A DNA stretch of 64,000 nucleotides, from the NCBI GenBank assembly GCA_014904845.1, contig MU119209.1, forward strand, positions 201,380 to 265,379, written 5' to 3'. Numbering within the stretch: position 1 is the first letter of the stretch; each line of letters starts with the position of its first letter. Source of the DNA: Acephala macrosclerotiorum (lineage: Eukaryota > Ascomycota > Leotiomycetes > Helotiales > Mollisiaceae). Below are positions 10,777 to 21,440 of this stretch, piece by piece. Position numbers and translations under genes: made by a program. The notes beneath the pieces are model-generated. The model was not told where the DNA came from, made no database searches, and saw nothing but the letters and a program-made list of their open reading frames with translations.

Positions 10777-13392
10777 ATGCCAGACCCAATTACAGCTCTG
10801 GGCCTTGCTTCCAGCATTGTTCAACTAATCACTTTTGCCGGCAGCCTCATCTCCAAAGGGAACGAAATTTCAAGATCAGCAGACGGTACACTTGTACAGA
10901 CGAGAGAACTAGAGACAATCACAAAAAGTCTCCAGAACCTCAGCTACGAGTTGACAGTTCCGGATGAAAGCCGACGGCAGCTAAGCAAAGCAGATAAGAA
11001 TCTGAAGGACCTTTGCAATGGCTGCACGGATGTATCAACACAGCTAATCGAGGTCATCCAAAGTCTGAAGACAAGGAATTCAAACTCGAAGTGGAGCAGC
11101 TTCCGTCAGGCTTTGAAGACGGTTTGGAAAGAAGAAAAGATTGAGGATCTTTCAATGAGACTTGACAGATATCGACGCCAGATAGACACCACGCTGCTTG
11201 TATCTCTCAGAGAACATACGCATCGAAATGACTATCTCAAATCTAAGGACAAGATCAAGGGGAGATTTTTTGACGCTGGCACAGGCGACATTGCATCGCA
11301 AGTAGAATTTATCGATGCTGTGCATCAGAGCAACTAGGTTGTGCAGAATGACGATGATATGGCCAGATTCTCTTCGATATTATCGACTGTTGCGAAAGCA
11401 GAGAGAGATACACTCGCTAGAAAACGAATTCTCGAATCTTTACGTTTTTCAAGTATGAAAGAACGGCTCGAACGCATCCCGGAGGCATACGAGGAAACAT
11501 TCGACTGGGTCTACCATGAAGAGAATGACCAGTCGTTCCCAAGTTCTAGTAACGTGGATCATGCTAGTGGTGAGCTAGACCAACTTTCTGACAACGTTCT
11601 CGATTCTCCGCGTACCACGCAAAGGCAAGAGGAAAACCGGCGGCCTTGGAGCAATTTTGTGCAATGGTTGCGTGGTGAAGAGACCCTCTACTGGATCACT
11701 GGGAAGCCCGGCTCTGGCAAATCGACTTTGATGAAATATCTTTTCAATGATCCTCGAACATCGGAACATTTACAACTCTGGTCCCAAGACTGTCGAGTGA
11801 TAAAAGCTGGCTTCTTCTTCTGGAATTCGGGGACAGCCATGCAAATGTCTGAGATGGGATTGTTACGGACTCTCTTATACCAAGCGATCGAAAAGAACTC
11901 TGCCCATGTGGCAACTTTATTTCCTGATCGGTGGAGATATTATGAGCTCTTTGGAGGAGACTACCAATCGTGGTCACGCTCAGAGCTTGTGGCGGCATTT
12001 AGTACTTTAACGAAGTCTGAAGAAAATAAGTTCCTCTTCTTCATAGACGGACTGGACGAATTCGATGGAAACGACACGGAACTTGCTAGTTTCGTTCTCG
12101 AGATAGCTTCTAGACGGAATGTCAAAATATGCGTTGCAAGTCGGCCTTGGCTGGCGTTCGAAGACGCTTTCCAGCGTCGGCCATCTCTTCGGCTCGAAGA
12201 CCTGACCGCTGTAGACATACAACGATTCGTTGCAGGAACTTTGGCAGAAAACCGTATGTTTTCGGAACTCCAGCGACTGTTCCCCGAAGACGCTAAAAGT
12301 CTTGTTATCGAAGTCACTGGGAAAGCGTGCGGAGTCTTTTTGTGGGTTCGACTGGTTGTCGTGTCCTTGCTAGAGGGGCTGAGGGACGGCGACAGTGTCG
12401 CCGATCTCAAAGAAAGACTCCTTGAAATTCCAACGGATCTCGAAGCTTTGTTTTGGAGGATATTACACTGCTTGGGTCGCACTTATCTAGGACATGCTTC
12501 TCGCTTGTTCCAACTCATCCACGCAGCAACAGAGCCTCTCTCATTGCTTACTCTTTCGTTCGCGGAGGACGATTATAAGACGTGTATGGAAGCGAAGGTC
12601 AAGCCAATGTCCATAGGCGGAAGAGACTTTCGAGCTGAAACGATGAGACGTCGATTGAACAGCCGTTGTAAGGGTTTGATTGAGGCTCCCACATTTGAAC
12701 TTGAAGGAGCAGAAGCTAGAGTACAGTACCTTCACCGGACTGTCAGGGACTTTCTAGCTAAGGAAGATGTTTGGGATTATATAGTGTCTTCCACAAGAGA
12801 CCCTTATGACCCAGATTTCAAGCTTTGTGGAGCATTTCTACTCCAAGTCAAGACTCTCGAGCCACGGAAAAGTGAACTTGCGTTGGACCATTTTTGGGCT
12901 TCGTTCAAGAGTTGCATTGACTACTCATGCCATCTTGAACACCGGAGACATGATGTTTATGTTGACGTTATCGACGAGCTGGGAGCAGCTTCACAGGAGC
13001 TGTTCAACGCTCGATCGCCTAGTGGAGAAACCTGGTTTGACAACCTGCTAGAGGACAGCCGTAGCAGCGGTCTCTTTGTTATGCAAAGAATACCTCACTG
13101 GACTGCGACGGGAGACTTCGGCGGAGAATTAGGTTTCACCTCCTTTTTAGACTATGCTCTAGCATATCCTCTATACTCCTATGTCGAACACAAGATCCAG
13201 AATGGTCATGAATTCGACCCATCAAACCTTGATGCTCTTTTGGATAAAGGTCGTCGGAAGGACCCTAGAGGCATGGCAAGGCTCCAAGACATGTTGAAAG
13301 GCTCGACTTTGATGCCGCCAGCGCCAAAAGCTTCGCGCTCGCGATTTCAAGTTCATAACTTCATGAAGAAGTTTAGCGGAAGGGGAAGTTGA
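10777..13392 (+). CDS. NACHT/STAND-type NLR-like receptor, with in-frame TAG or 45-nt intron
   Basis: Starts at ATG 10777 (MPDPITALGLASSIVQL), the usual opening of the fungal N-terminal domain of NACHT/STAND proteins. The P-loop, WITGKPGSGKSTLMKYL, is near residue 305 and the Walker B motif, FLFFIDGLDEFDG, near residue 420. The RNKICVASRP-type sensor appears as VKICVASRPW. The usual YLHRTVRDFL motif follows near residue 650. No WD, ankyrin or TPR repeat region follows; it ends after about 856-871 residues. Such proteins act as intracellular sensors in fungal non-self recognition (family knowledge). A TAG at 11335-11337 is in frame. Either it is a real nonsense codon (CAG to TAG), or an intron at 11302-11346 (GT...CAG, 45 nt, phase 0) removes it. 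A 45-nt intron exists in the ICE2 gene of this window, so the second option is realistic, though the donor GTAGAA and branch site are weak. Confidence 0.85.
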
Positions 13393-13961
13393 ACAGTAGA
13401 AATACTCGCCATTTTCGAAATTTGAGAGGATGTCTGACTAGTTTCTGGATCATAGCCACGACTTTTAGCAGCGAAAAAGTCCCACAGTATTTTGTACTTT
13501 AAGCTAAGCCTAACCAGGCCAATTTTCGAAGCCTGAGAATCTTAACAACGGATTTGGTTATTCTGCCTAACTGGATTCTCAGAAAGACTTCTGAATATGC
13601 CGAGTATGATAGGGCAGGACTTTTGAAATACGGCCAAGCAAATGCATATGGCGAAGCAGTACATAGCCAAACCGAACAAACACCGCTGCCAACAGCCAGA
13701 GCGATGAAGACGCCGCAGGGACCGACGTTAGGCCACTGAAGCTAGGAACGAATCTCCAATATGGAGAATTCTCTTTAGGGGCTCAGCTACTAAGCTAATG
13801 TCTTCCAACAGTGTCACGGCTTTTGATGCACATGAAAAGAGACTTCGGCCCAAAAACCTGTTTGGCCTAGGGGGTTAAAAAATATTTTTGTTATTGGCAT
13901 TTGTTGATACATCCTTTATACATTCATGTGCGGTTTCGTTGGCCTTCCCATCGACTCGAGA
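13393..13961. other. Intergenic between convergent NLR and GRX5 genes
   Basis: About 570 bp of 3' flanking sequence for both neighbours. One short plus-strand frame (13554-13739) shows no family features. Confidence 0.4.
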
Positions 13962-14602
13962 TTACTTTGGCGCTTCTCCCTCGGCTGGGACTAACACCTT
14001 CTTCTCATCCAATAGCTTCGCCAATTCGCCGTTCTGGTGCATCGCAACTATGATATCGCATCCGCCAACGAACTCCTTATCGACGTAAAGCTGGGGTATC
14101 GTTGGCCATTCCGAGTACTCCTTGATCCCTAAATCACCCGTTAGTCAAGTTCTTTCTTCGGACTATAACCATCATGTCCTTCTCCTTGTTCCCTATGAGA
14201 GCAATTCAAGGAGAGTAACGGAAAATACATACCCTGCCTCAGCGCCTCATCCTCAAGGACATTGAAAGCTGTGAACTTCGCCGGATCAACACCCTGCAAC
14301 CCCAAGATCTGGATACTAGCTCTCGAGAACCCGCATTGAGGCGTCTCGGGTGTGCCTTTCATGAACAATACAACAGGAGCTGATTCCACCGCCTTATCGA
14401 TCGCTGCTCTTGTCTCGGTCGAGAGAAGTCTGTAAGTGAATGGCGGGAGGCGGGATTGTGGTTGTAAGAATCGGGAGGCAAAGGATGGAGATGAACGGGA
14501 GGCGGCGCGGAATGCCTATTGTATGTATTAGTCTTGCGGACGCACAAATGGAATATGGAGACAAACAGATGATATCGGTCTACTGAACATTTTGGTAGCC
14601 AT
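13962..14602 (-). CDS. GRX5: Mitochondrial monothiol glutaredoxin
   Basis: Three exons: 14602-14567, 14515-14233 and 14128-13962, with introns of 51 and 104 nt; 161 residues. The start at 14602 has the strong context ACC-ATG-GC; an in-frame ATG at 14611 is an alternative. Residues 1-55 are rich in Arg, Ser and Phe with no acids, as in a mitochondrial presequence. The glutaredoxin domain follows with [21 protein letters not shown] is the single-cysteine active site of monothiol glutaredoxins, and WPTIPQLYV and VGGCDI form the glutathione-binding part. The protein passes [2Fe-2S] clusters from the ISU scaffold to acceptor proteins in the matrix (family knowledge). It is head-to-head with a CoA biosynthesis gene. 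Confidence 0.93.
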
Positions 14603-14868
14603 GGTTGACATGTGTAGATGCGGAACTTCTGTCGGAAGTTCTCGATGATGTCGACAACTCGAGAATTTAGAGGTGGGAGGCTGACCAATTAAATGCTCAG
14701 TAATCAGGAGATCAGACGAGGCTGAGAGATTAATCATACGAAGCTCCTCACTTCTATCTACCACCGTAAGATATTACAAACAACAGCATACTCTTCAAAG
14801 ACAATGATCTTGCACTATCCTTCTTGGTATACAACACATATCAGGGTGAACCAAGAAAAAGCGTCAAT
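14603..14868. promoter_or_regulatory. Shared divergent promoter, GRX5 and PPC decarboxylase
   Basis: A 266-bp gap separates the two start codons, so 5' UTRs and promoters of both genes must be packed here. No specific binding site is identified. Confidence 0.5.
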
Positions 14869-15708
14869 ATGTTGCAAATGATCCACCCCGAACACGATGC
14901 TCTCCACCATCCCCAGTTCCTAGTCTCTGACCACCTCAACGACGGCAAAGCCCATCTATTACTCGCAGCCTCTGGTTCAGTTGCAACTATCAAAATTCCC
15001 AATATCCTCCAAGCTCTATCCCGCCACCCAAATCTCTCAATCATAGTCCTCCTCACCAAATCCGCCACGTCCTTTCTCCAAGGCCAAAGTACTGAACAAC
15101 CACATTACAATACCTTCCGCCAAATCAAGAATGTTGACGACTTATTTCTAGACGAAGAGGAATGGGTTCGGCCTTGGAAGAGAGGAGCTGGTATTCTGCA
15201 TATTGAGTTGAGGAGATGGGCGGATGTGCTGGTGATTGCTCCCTTGGGTGCGAATACCTTGGCGAAGATTGTTGGCGGGTTTGCAGATAATCTGTTATTG
15301 AGTGTCATCAGGGCGTGGGACACTACTGGAATTATTGACCCCCTTCGTCTTCCACCGTCAAGTTCGCAAGCCAGTGGTACTGCTGGAGCAGTAGACGGAG
15401 GAAATGGCGAGGTCGTGAACGGTGGTCAAGGAAGTTCATTGCCGAAGAGGAAGAGAATCATTGTGGCGCCAGCGATGAACACGGCGATGTGGAGACAGCC
15501 AGTTACGAAGAGAAAGATCAGGGTGTTAGAGGAGGAATGGGGCGTTGAGGGGGAGAAGAGTGGGGGAGAAGGCTGGTTCGAGCTGTTATATCCTATGGAA
15601 AAGGAGTTGGCGTGTGGAGATGTTGGGGATGGGGCAATGAAGGATTGGAGGGAGATTGTTAAAGTCATCGAGGAGAGACTGGATCTTGGCAGTCCAGAAA
15701 CTACATGA
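14869..15708 (+). CDS. Phosphopantothenoylcysteine decarboxylase (HFCD flavoprotein)
   Basis: A single exon of 279 codons from ATG 14869; the frame is open further 5' but has no earlier ATG. Motifs of the homo-oligomeric flavin Cys decarboxylase family are clear. AASGSVATIKIP binds FMN, RWADVLVIAPLGANTLAKI contains the conserved Ala-Asn region, PAMNTAMW is the substrate-recognition motif, and LACGDVGDGAM holds the catalytic Cys segment. A Gly/Ser-rich insert (about residues 165-195) interrupts the fold before PAMN. The enzyme converts phosphopantothenoylcysteine to phosphopantetheine in coenzyme A synthesis. Yeast forms a mixed complex (Cab3 with Sis2/Vhs3); here no acidic tail of the Hal3 type is present, so this looks like the plain catalytic type. 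Confidence 0.92.
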   Translation: MLQMIHPEHDALHHPQFLVSDHLNDGKAHLLLAASGSVATIKIPNILQALSRHPNLSIIVLLTKSATSFLQGQSTEQPHYNTFRQIKNVDDLFLDEEEWVRPWKRGAGILHIELRRWADVLVIAPLGANTLAKIVGGFADNLLLSVIRAWDTTGIIDPLRLPPSSSQASGTAGAVDGGNGEVVNGGQGSSLPKRKRIIVAPAMNTAMWRQPVTKRKIRVLEEEWGVEGEKSGGEGWFELLYPMEKELACGDVGDGAMKDWREIVKVIEERLDLGSPETT

Positions 15709-16379
15709 GTGATGAATGTTGGTAAGGATTGGGTACGGGCCATTTGGTATTTGGTATTGGAGCTCGGCGAAAGATAGGTCGATGATTTTCTTGATTTGGC
15801 ATTGCGGAGTTGTTTGCTATGATGGGCCATTGAAGCTCTGGCTATGCATGCAACTGAAATGCATCATGAGGCCTATGGTGAAGTGTGGCTACGATCTCAG
15901 GAGGTTACTGCAGCTCGTCAGATTGCTTCGTTTGCGATTCTTCAAAACTGCATGAAGGTATTTGATTTTGTGTATGCTTTATTGCTGCTTTTGAAGTACA
16001 GGCTTTTTGCGCAATATATACTCTGGAATTTTACTGTTTCGAGGCAACGACCCTTAAGAGGTCCAGAGATAGTCCGTCAAAGATCAAACATATTCATATA
16101 ATGGATCATAAGGATAAATGGCCCAACGTCTCAACCTTTCTTTGGGAGAGGTCAGGTTCTGTCCACGGACATGCCAATCAGCTTTTCCTCTTTAAGAAGA
16201 CGCCCACCAAAATGTCACCGTTGACAGATTAGCATTGCTCAAAACAGAATGAGGTCTTCAGAAACTTTCTTTTATCCAGACGATATATCTGATATTTATG
16301 CTGCAACTTCCTCCTCTCAATTTCTTCTTCTGTTGCCCTGCAAGATTGCGGTACCATAATCTAACTCAAATCACCTATC
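15709..16379. other. Intergenic, nothing recognised
   Basis: About 670 bp between two plus-strand genes. Short frames only. Confidence 0.4.
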
Positions 16380-17200
16380 ATGACTTCGAGCATCAAGACC
16401 ATAGTAGTTTATGAATACGTCTACAAGTATGAAGTCGAATGGGGCCACGGCTGTGGTTCAAATATCGGTGCTCACATATTCTTCCAACAAACCAATCCAC
16501 CAAATCCGAAACATGATTACACTCCAAGATATACTGCCTACCTCAGAGATGGCAGATTCGAGGCAATTTGGAGTAAGTCATTCATTTGCTTTCCCCATCA
16601 TTGCTCGTGTCAGCCATACTCGCAGTGTAGCAAAGGCGAGACAACAAAGTACCAAAAAACCCGGATCCTTCACTAGAACCTGAAATGTCAAAACAATAGC
16701 TGCCGAGAGATTAAGGATATATCCCTAAGTATCAATCGAATGATACTCGAAGTCTTATTCCATCTTTTCTCCAAAATACCACTGACCCCAAGACAATTGC
16801 AGCTGTACTTTGTGTCCGTTATTTTACACGTTATGAGCTATACTTGTTGACTATATCTTGCAATGCGTTATGCAATGCATCTGGAGACGAAATTTCCATC
16901 TCAGACTTCGAGCGAATCTGTACCAATGAAGCTATGGCTGAAGACATCGAAAGCACAGAAATGAATTTCGTTGACACGATAGATGATAACAGCTTTCCAT
17001 TCATGGAGCTGTACATGAACGCTAGTCCCCACGGTCATGAAGAGGTGTCCATGAATATATGGTTGAAGAGACAGAAAGGGATTGTACTAGTCGGGGATGA
17101 AGAGGCCAGCTTGTCGAAGGCAGAGAAGGACAGGTTAAGGGTGAGGCCCGAGTTCGATTTGCCTGAGTCTGGTGAGGAGGATCGTGCGAATTCTGATTAA
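16380..17200 (+). CDS. Unknown small acidic protein, two candidate gene models
   Basis: Exon 1 (16380-16572) starts at an ATG and ends at a consensus donor GTAAGT. Its sequence is aromatic-rich (VVYEYVYKYEVEWGHGCG) and looks coding. Model A joins it to 16803-17200 after a CAG acceptor, giving 196 residues with an acidic second half (DTIDDNSFPFMELYMN, LPESGEEDRANSD). Model B joins it to a nearer acceptor around 16629 and stops by about 16676, giving roughly 82 residues with a basic tail. Model A uses the longer open frame and I prefer it. No domain recognised and no clear signal peptide or membrane segment. Confidence 0.45.
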
Positions 17201-17554
17201 TGAGGTCGATCGCTGTGAAAGTTCAGCAATTCGGAGGATTTCAATGGTAGGAAATTGTCCGTCGGGTTCAAAAGCATGTGAAATCCCATCAGAGCTGCTA
17301 AACTTTGGAGATGAAAATCTGAATTTGATACGACGTGTGGAAGGATATGGCAATCGAAATAGTGGTAAGAGAATTGAGAGGTTCTCTACCTAGGTAGGGG
17401 TTAAGGCAGAGTTGTGGTCGCGCCTGATCCCTTTAGCAGCACGTCCTCGCTTCGGATTTAGTTCCTGCGCACCACCAAACGACTCACACTTTAATCACTC
17501 AAACTATTTTCTTCCAATCATACTACCACTCCAGGACATCCTTGGAAAATCAGC
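17201..17554. promoter_or_regulatory. Upstream region of the coiled-coil gene
   Basis: About 350 bp with no supported ORF; it should contain the promoter of the gene starting at 17555. Pyrimidine-rich sequence lies just before the start codon. Confidence 0.35.
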
Positions 17555-18608
17555 ATGGCGCGTGAAGTCCGCACCTGCAAGCCCGAAGGCAAGGTCACAA
17601 CCTTCGAGCCAGCCCAACAAAGACGGTCTTTACGTCTCTCAGACGCGGCCCCAGCCCCAAAGACCGTCCGCTATGTCCCCAATCAAGTAAACAGCTCCTC
17701 TATCCAGCGTCCAGCTCGCGAGGCTTCGATTAGCAAGGAAAAGCAGAAGGCTCCTAAAGTAAGAAAATTTGTTTCCATTGCTGGAGTCTTCAAGAAACCC
17801 CAAAAGGCGAAGACCAGTGGCCTGAACAAGAAGCCGCACAAGCGTAGAGAGGTCACTCCTGATCTAGATCTTGTGGGTGATCTTCAAGGTATATTTCCCT
17901 TCTTTTCTGCCCCATGAAGTTTACCAGTGCTAACGGATTCTCAGATGGTATCAACGCAGCTCGCACCCACCTCTCCACTACTGCCAAAGCCACCTTCGCA
18001 TCCATCCACAACGCGTTCAATTCCAAGCTGCAAGCTATCCGTGATGAAGACACTGCCTTCCTACAGCACGTGTCTGAGACGGCTGCTATCTTGAGTAATC
18101 CACTTCTAGGTGAGAGGCTTGAGACGGAGATTCGAAAAGATGGAAAGCGCGTTGTCGAGACCGTGGAGATTGGTAAACGAGTCGAGGCTTTCAAGATACT
18201 GGTTGAGCAGGAGGAGGCAAAGTTGAAGCAGGCATGGAGAGAGTGGGATGAGGTTCAAGAGGAGTATATTGAGCTTGGTAAGTTAAATTGCAGTGTTCTC
18301 TGGGGAGAAGTACTTACCCAGCATAGGCATCGATGTCTTTGGCGCTGAGGCATTCGGTAGAATTGGAGAAGAGCGTGCTGGATACAAGAAGGAGATGGAG
18401 TTATTGGACTTGGAACACAACACTCGCGTCGAAGAACTGGAGGAGGAGATTGACGAGATTGAATCTGAGGCGGTACAGACGATGAAAACTTCAGAGAAGG
18501 TATGGAAGTGCTATCGCATCTGGGATGGCGTATTAATGATCATGCTACCAGGAACTCGATAATGCCACACGAAGAGAGCAAGCAAGACTGCTCCAAGCTC
18601 TTCTATGA
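17555..18608 (+). CDS. Coiled-coil protein of unknown function
   Basis: Four exons: 17555-17888, 17945-18277, 18327-18499 and 18552-18608, joined by GT-AG introns of 56, 49 and 52 nt; 298 residues. The first 110 residues are basic and disordered (PAQQRRSLRLSDAAPAPK, FKKPQKAKTSGLNKKPHKRR), which suggests nucleic-acid or nuclear binding. The rest is helical with long heptad-like acidic and basic runs (IGKRVEAFKILVEQEEAKLK, RVEELEEEIDEIESEA), typical of a coiled coil. The basic head plus coiled-coil body resembles kinetochore, cohesion or chromatin accessory subunits, but I recognise no specific family and do not assign one. Confidence 0.7.
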
Positions 18609-18907
18609 TATTTTTACCTGTTTTGGCGTCACAATAGCCATATCGGACAATTTTGCTTGGGGAATTTGTAATGGGACATTAGCTAAGTCTTGCTTGGACT
18701 GAAAGTTGAATCATATTCACATTACAAGATCTGGCTACACCGGAGCTGATATTCTAGATGCTTGATCGAAAACAAATTGAGGCACATTATCCCAGACCGG
18801 AACTCGAAAGCCTGGGTATCTTGACTTAGTAGAAACGCCTACGACTGATTGCAAAGACGATGATCAGGAAGTCGTGGTGACATTGCACAGGCTTTTCCAA
18901 GTTTCCC
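18609..18907. other. Convergent intergenic gap
   Basis: About 300 bp of 3' flanking sequence between the coiled-coil gene and the tail-anchored protein gene. Nothing else seen. Confidence 0.45.
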
Positions 18908-20508
18908 TCAAATGCTATCCATCCGAAGCAACACAAACATGAGGGTGATCAGAGCAAGAAGGGTGCCCATGATGAACATGAGGCGTATGGCTTGCACCCA
19001 CCATTGAGGTTGTCTTGCTTCCTCGTCATGCCGTCTTAGCTCCACCTCCGTTTGAACCATCTCTGTCTCAGCGGGGTTCTCCACCACTGCCTCCTGCTCG
19101 TCCGTTTGGGTCTTTTTCTCTGCAGCCTTTTTCGCTGCGGCCTTGTTCCGCTTTCTGCGTCGATTCTTGTTTGCTTTGCTTTGAGATTTCTTCTTGACGT
19201 CGCCCGAGGTTTCAAGTGAAGCGTAAGTTGTGTTACCTTGCACAACTTGCTCGGAACTCGACGAAGAATTGTCCCTGGCTTTTGGGACTTTCGTCGCGAC
19301 ACTTCCTGGAACTCCTCCTCTTCCTTTTTGTCAATGTATATTCGATATATCATCTCAATTTCCTTCCTTTTCCCCAAGACAGTGGGTAAGTAAATATCCC
19401 TGTATTGTTGGGACTTTCGCTGCAAGGAAGCTTTCCAGTCGGCTTTGAAAGGAGAGCCGAAGGCATTAATGACCTGGTTGTCAAAGGACAATTGGGATAT
19501 CATCCCTATTTCCGTTTCGGTGGCGGGCGTCCCCTCCGCGGCGGATACCTCCTCTCCAGTGGGAGGACTGGTGATTTTAGAGGTGGAAATATCCTCTAGG
19601 TTAGGGACATTTTCCGCCGGTTCCTGGATTTTCGTTGCGTCCGCCGCCACTATCTGTGACCAAGATTGAGCAGCAATTGTAGGAGCGGAGTGCGAAAATA
19701 GTTCAAACCCAGGAGGAATTATCTTACTTTCCTCGTCGCTTTGATTATCAGGGACATACTCTCCCTCTTGCTCCGCTGGGACGGCAGAGGCTTGCTCTCG
19801 CTCAATTTCCTTGACCTCGTCAGGACTTTCCGAGGTTGGGTTGGCCTCAGTATCGCCTTGGATAGCAGAGACATTTTCTGGCCCGACGGGAGCGGCTTGC
19901 TCTTCCTCCTCAGTCTTGATATCCTCAACATCCCTGGGACTTTTATCAGCAAACTGAATTTAGAAAGTATTATCTCCTCCTTACCTTGGAAGCTCAATCT
20001 GAATGTCCTCGACTGTATTGGGGCTTTCTGGTATGGAGGCGGAAGGGACAATGTCCTCATCAAAAGAGAAGGGCTCCTGAGTCTGACTAGACTCAGATGA
20101 GGGAGTATGGGCAACCTCTCTAGGTTTCTCAGTGCCAATGTACCCGGCTTGAGTGGGACTGTCATCACTGACATCCGCCTCCTCCTCGTGGCGCGCCATC
20201 ATGTCCGCCCACAACTCCTTCCCAGAGCTGTCATCCTTCAATATCCCTCCATTCGTGGCGACTTTCGCGGTGAGATCTTCAATAGCAGACACAACCTTCT
20301 TCAGATTGTGCTCAGTAAGTGGAACATTAGAAGGGGCATTCTTTCCTTCAACTGCAACAGCTATAGCAGCCGATGCGGCAGCAAGTACGGGTGCGGTCGC
20401 ATCAGAAGTCAAGTTCAATGTCCCAGCAGATATAGGGATACTCTTTTTCTTGTTCCTTCTACGTTTTGGTGGTCCGGTGGGCGGCGTCATGACTGCGGGT
20501 GTAGACAT
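18908..20508 (-). CDS. Disordered, C-terminally anchored membrane protein of unknown function
   Basis: Starts at ATG 20508. Exon 1 runs to 19985; a 51-nt intron (19984-19934, GTAAGG...CAG) is followed by a long exon in the same frame. A basic patch (GPPKRRRNKKKS) near residue 20 may be nuclear or ribosome-binding. A long Glu/Pro/Ser-rich disordered region follows. The last part is in another frame (ORF ending at 18908): a Lys/Arg-rich block (KANKNRRRKRNKAAAKKAA), an acidic stretch and a hydrophobic tail, IRLMFIMGTLLALITLMFVLL, ending five residues later. The frame change falls near 19300-19320. I found no intron with the right phase, so there may be an unplaced intron, a sequence error or a true frameshift. 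The tail fits a tail-anchored ER or nuclear-envelope protein. Confidence 0.55.
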
Positions 20509-21440
20509 CTTGAATTCTGTTTTCCAGATGTCCTGGGCTGGGTGGGTGACTGAGAAGGCGTTGCGTTCTGATTTGTCGAGCTGGAAGAGTTTGTTTGATC
20601 GGGGAAAGAGTCGTCGTCCTTGAAAGTTCTACTCGCTGTGGGATAATCCCAATTTTCGGGAAAGAAGCAGTCGAGATCCTAAGAACTAGCGAGATAGTCC
20701 CTCACCCGAACCCTAATGGAAGTGACTTTACAAAGACATGGAAAGTAATCCTCCCAGTCGAGAACGAGATCGGCGCCTAGAGGAAGACAGAATGTCTACA
20801 GCGCGGATAGCCGCATTGCTGTGAGTGATTGACTTAGTAAAGCGAAAACGAGAAAGTGCTCGAGGTAGAAGATGCCAAATGTTGGAAATATGAAGAGATT
20901 TTTAGCGTGTAGGAGGTACTTACTTGTAAAAAGTATAGAATAACCGAACATTTCATCACCGCCATTATCTGATCTTTATGTGAGATTTTCCTCTCATGAG
21001 GTGTTCGTTGTGGAAGCTATGCCCTGTTAGGGCGACGGAAGGCGGGATCTAGCCTTGACACCACCACTTAAACTGCTTGAGGACTAGCTTTGATGATGGT
21101 AGGTATGAATGACGGGTAGATACCCGTACTTCTGCAATGAAAGACTGTGTCCTTTTGGTTAGTGATATTAGGAGTGGATGTAAGGCTTGGAGGTACTGAC
21201 TGTCATGCTCGCCGCTTGAATCTGTGCAACCGCCCCTTTCCCTCAACTTGCAAATCAAGAATCTAAATTCAAGCAAATCATCACGAGATAAGGTATAATA
21301 CAGAGGATGAACATGGCAATTGAATATTTTGTATTAGAAGCCAATTTTGTGACAGACGCTATCCCCCCATATGCACCAAAACGCCTCCAATGACCATCAA
21401 GCCGCCCAAAAAGTCGCAAGTCTACCCAAAGCAAAAGCGT
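20509..21440. other. Intergenic, 5' of one minus gene and 3' of the next
   Basis: About 930 bp. Short frames at 21049-21276 and 20595-20780 show no features. Nothing else recognised. Confidence 0.4.

Noticed and set aside
11575..12735. Minus-strand frames of up to 173 codons inside the NACHT gene
   Set aside because: Antisense to a well-supported coding frame; no family motifs.
14824..15708. Earlier start of the PPC decarboxylase at 14824
   Set aside because: The codon is TTG; ATG 14869 is the first true start in frame.
19015..20623. Plus-strand frames of up to 156 codons opposite the tail-anchored protein gene
   Set aside because: Shadows of a low-complexity acidic coding region; no ATG context or motif supports them.
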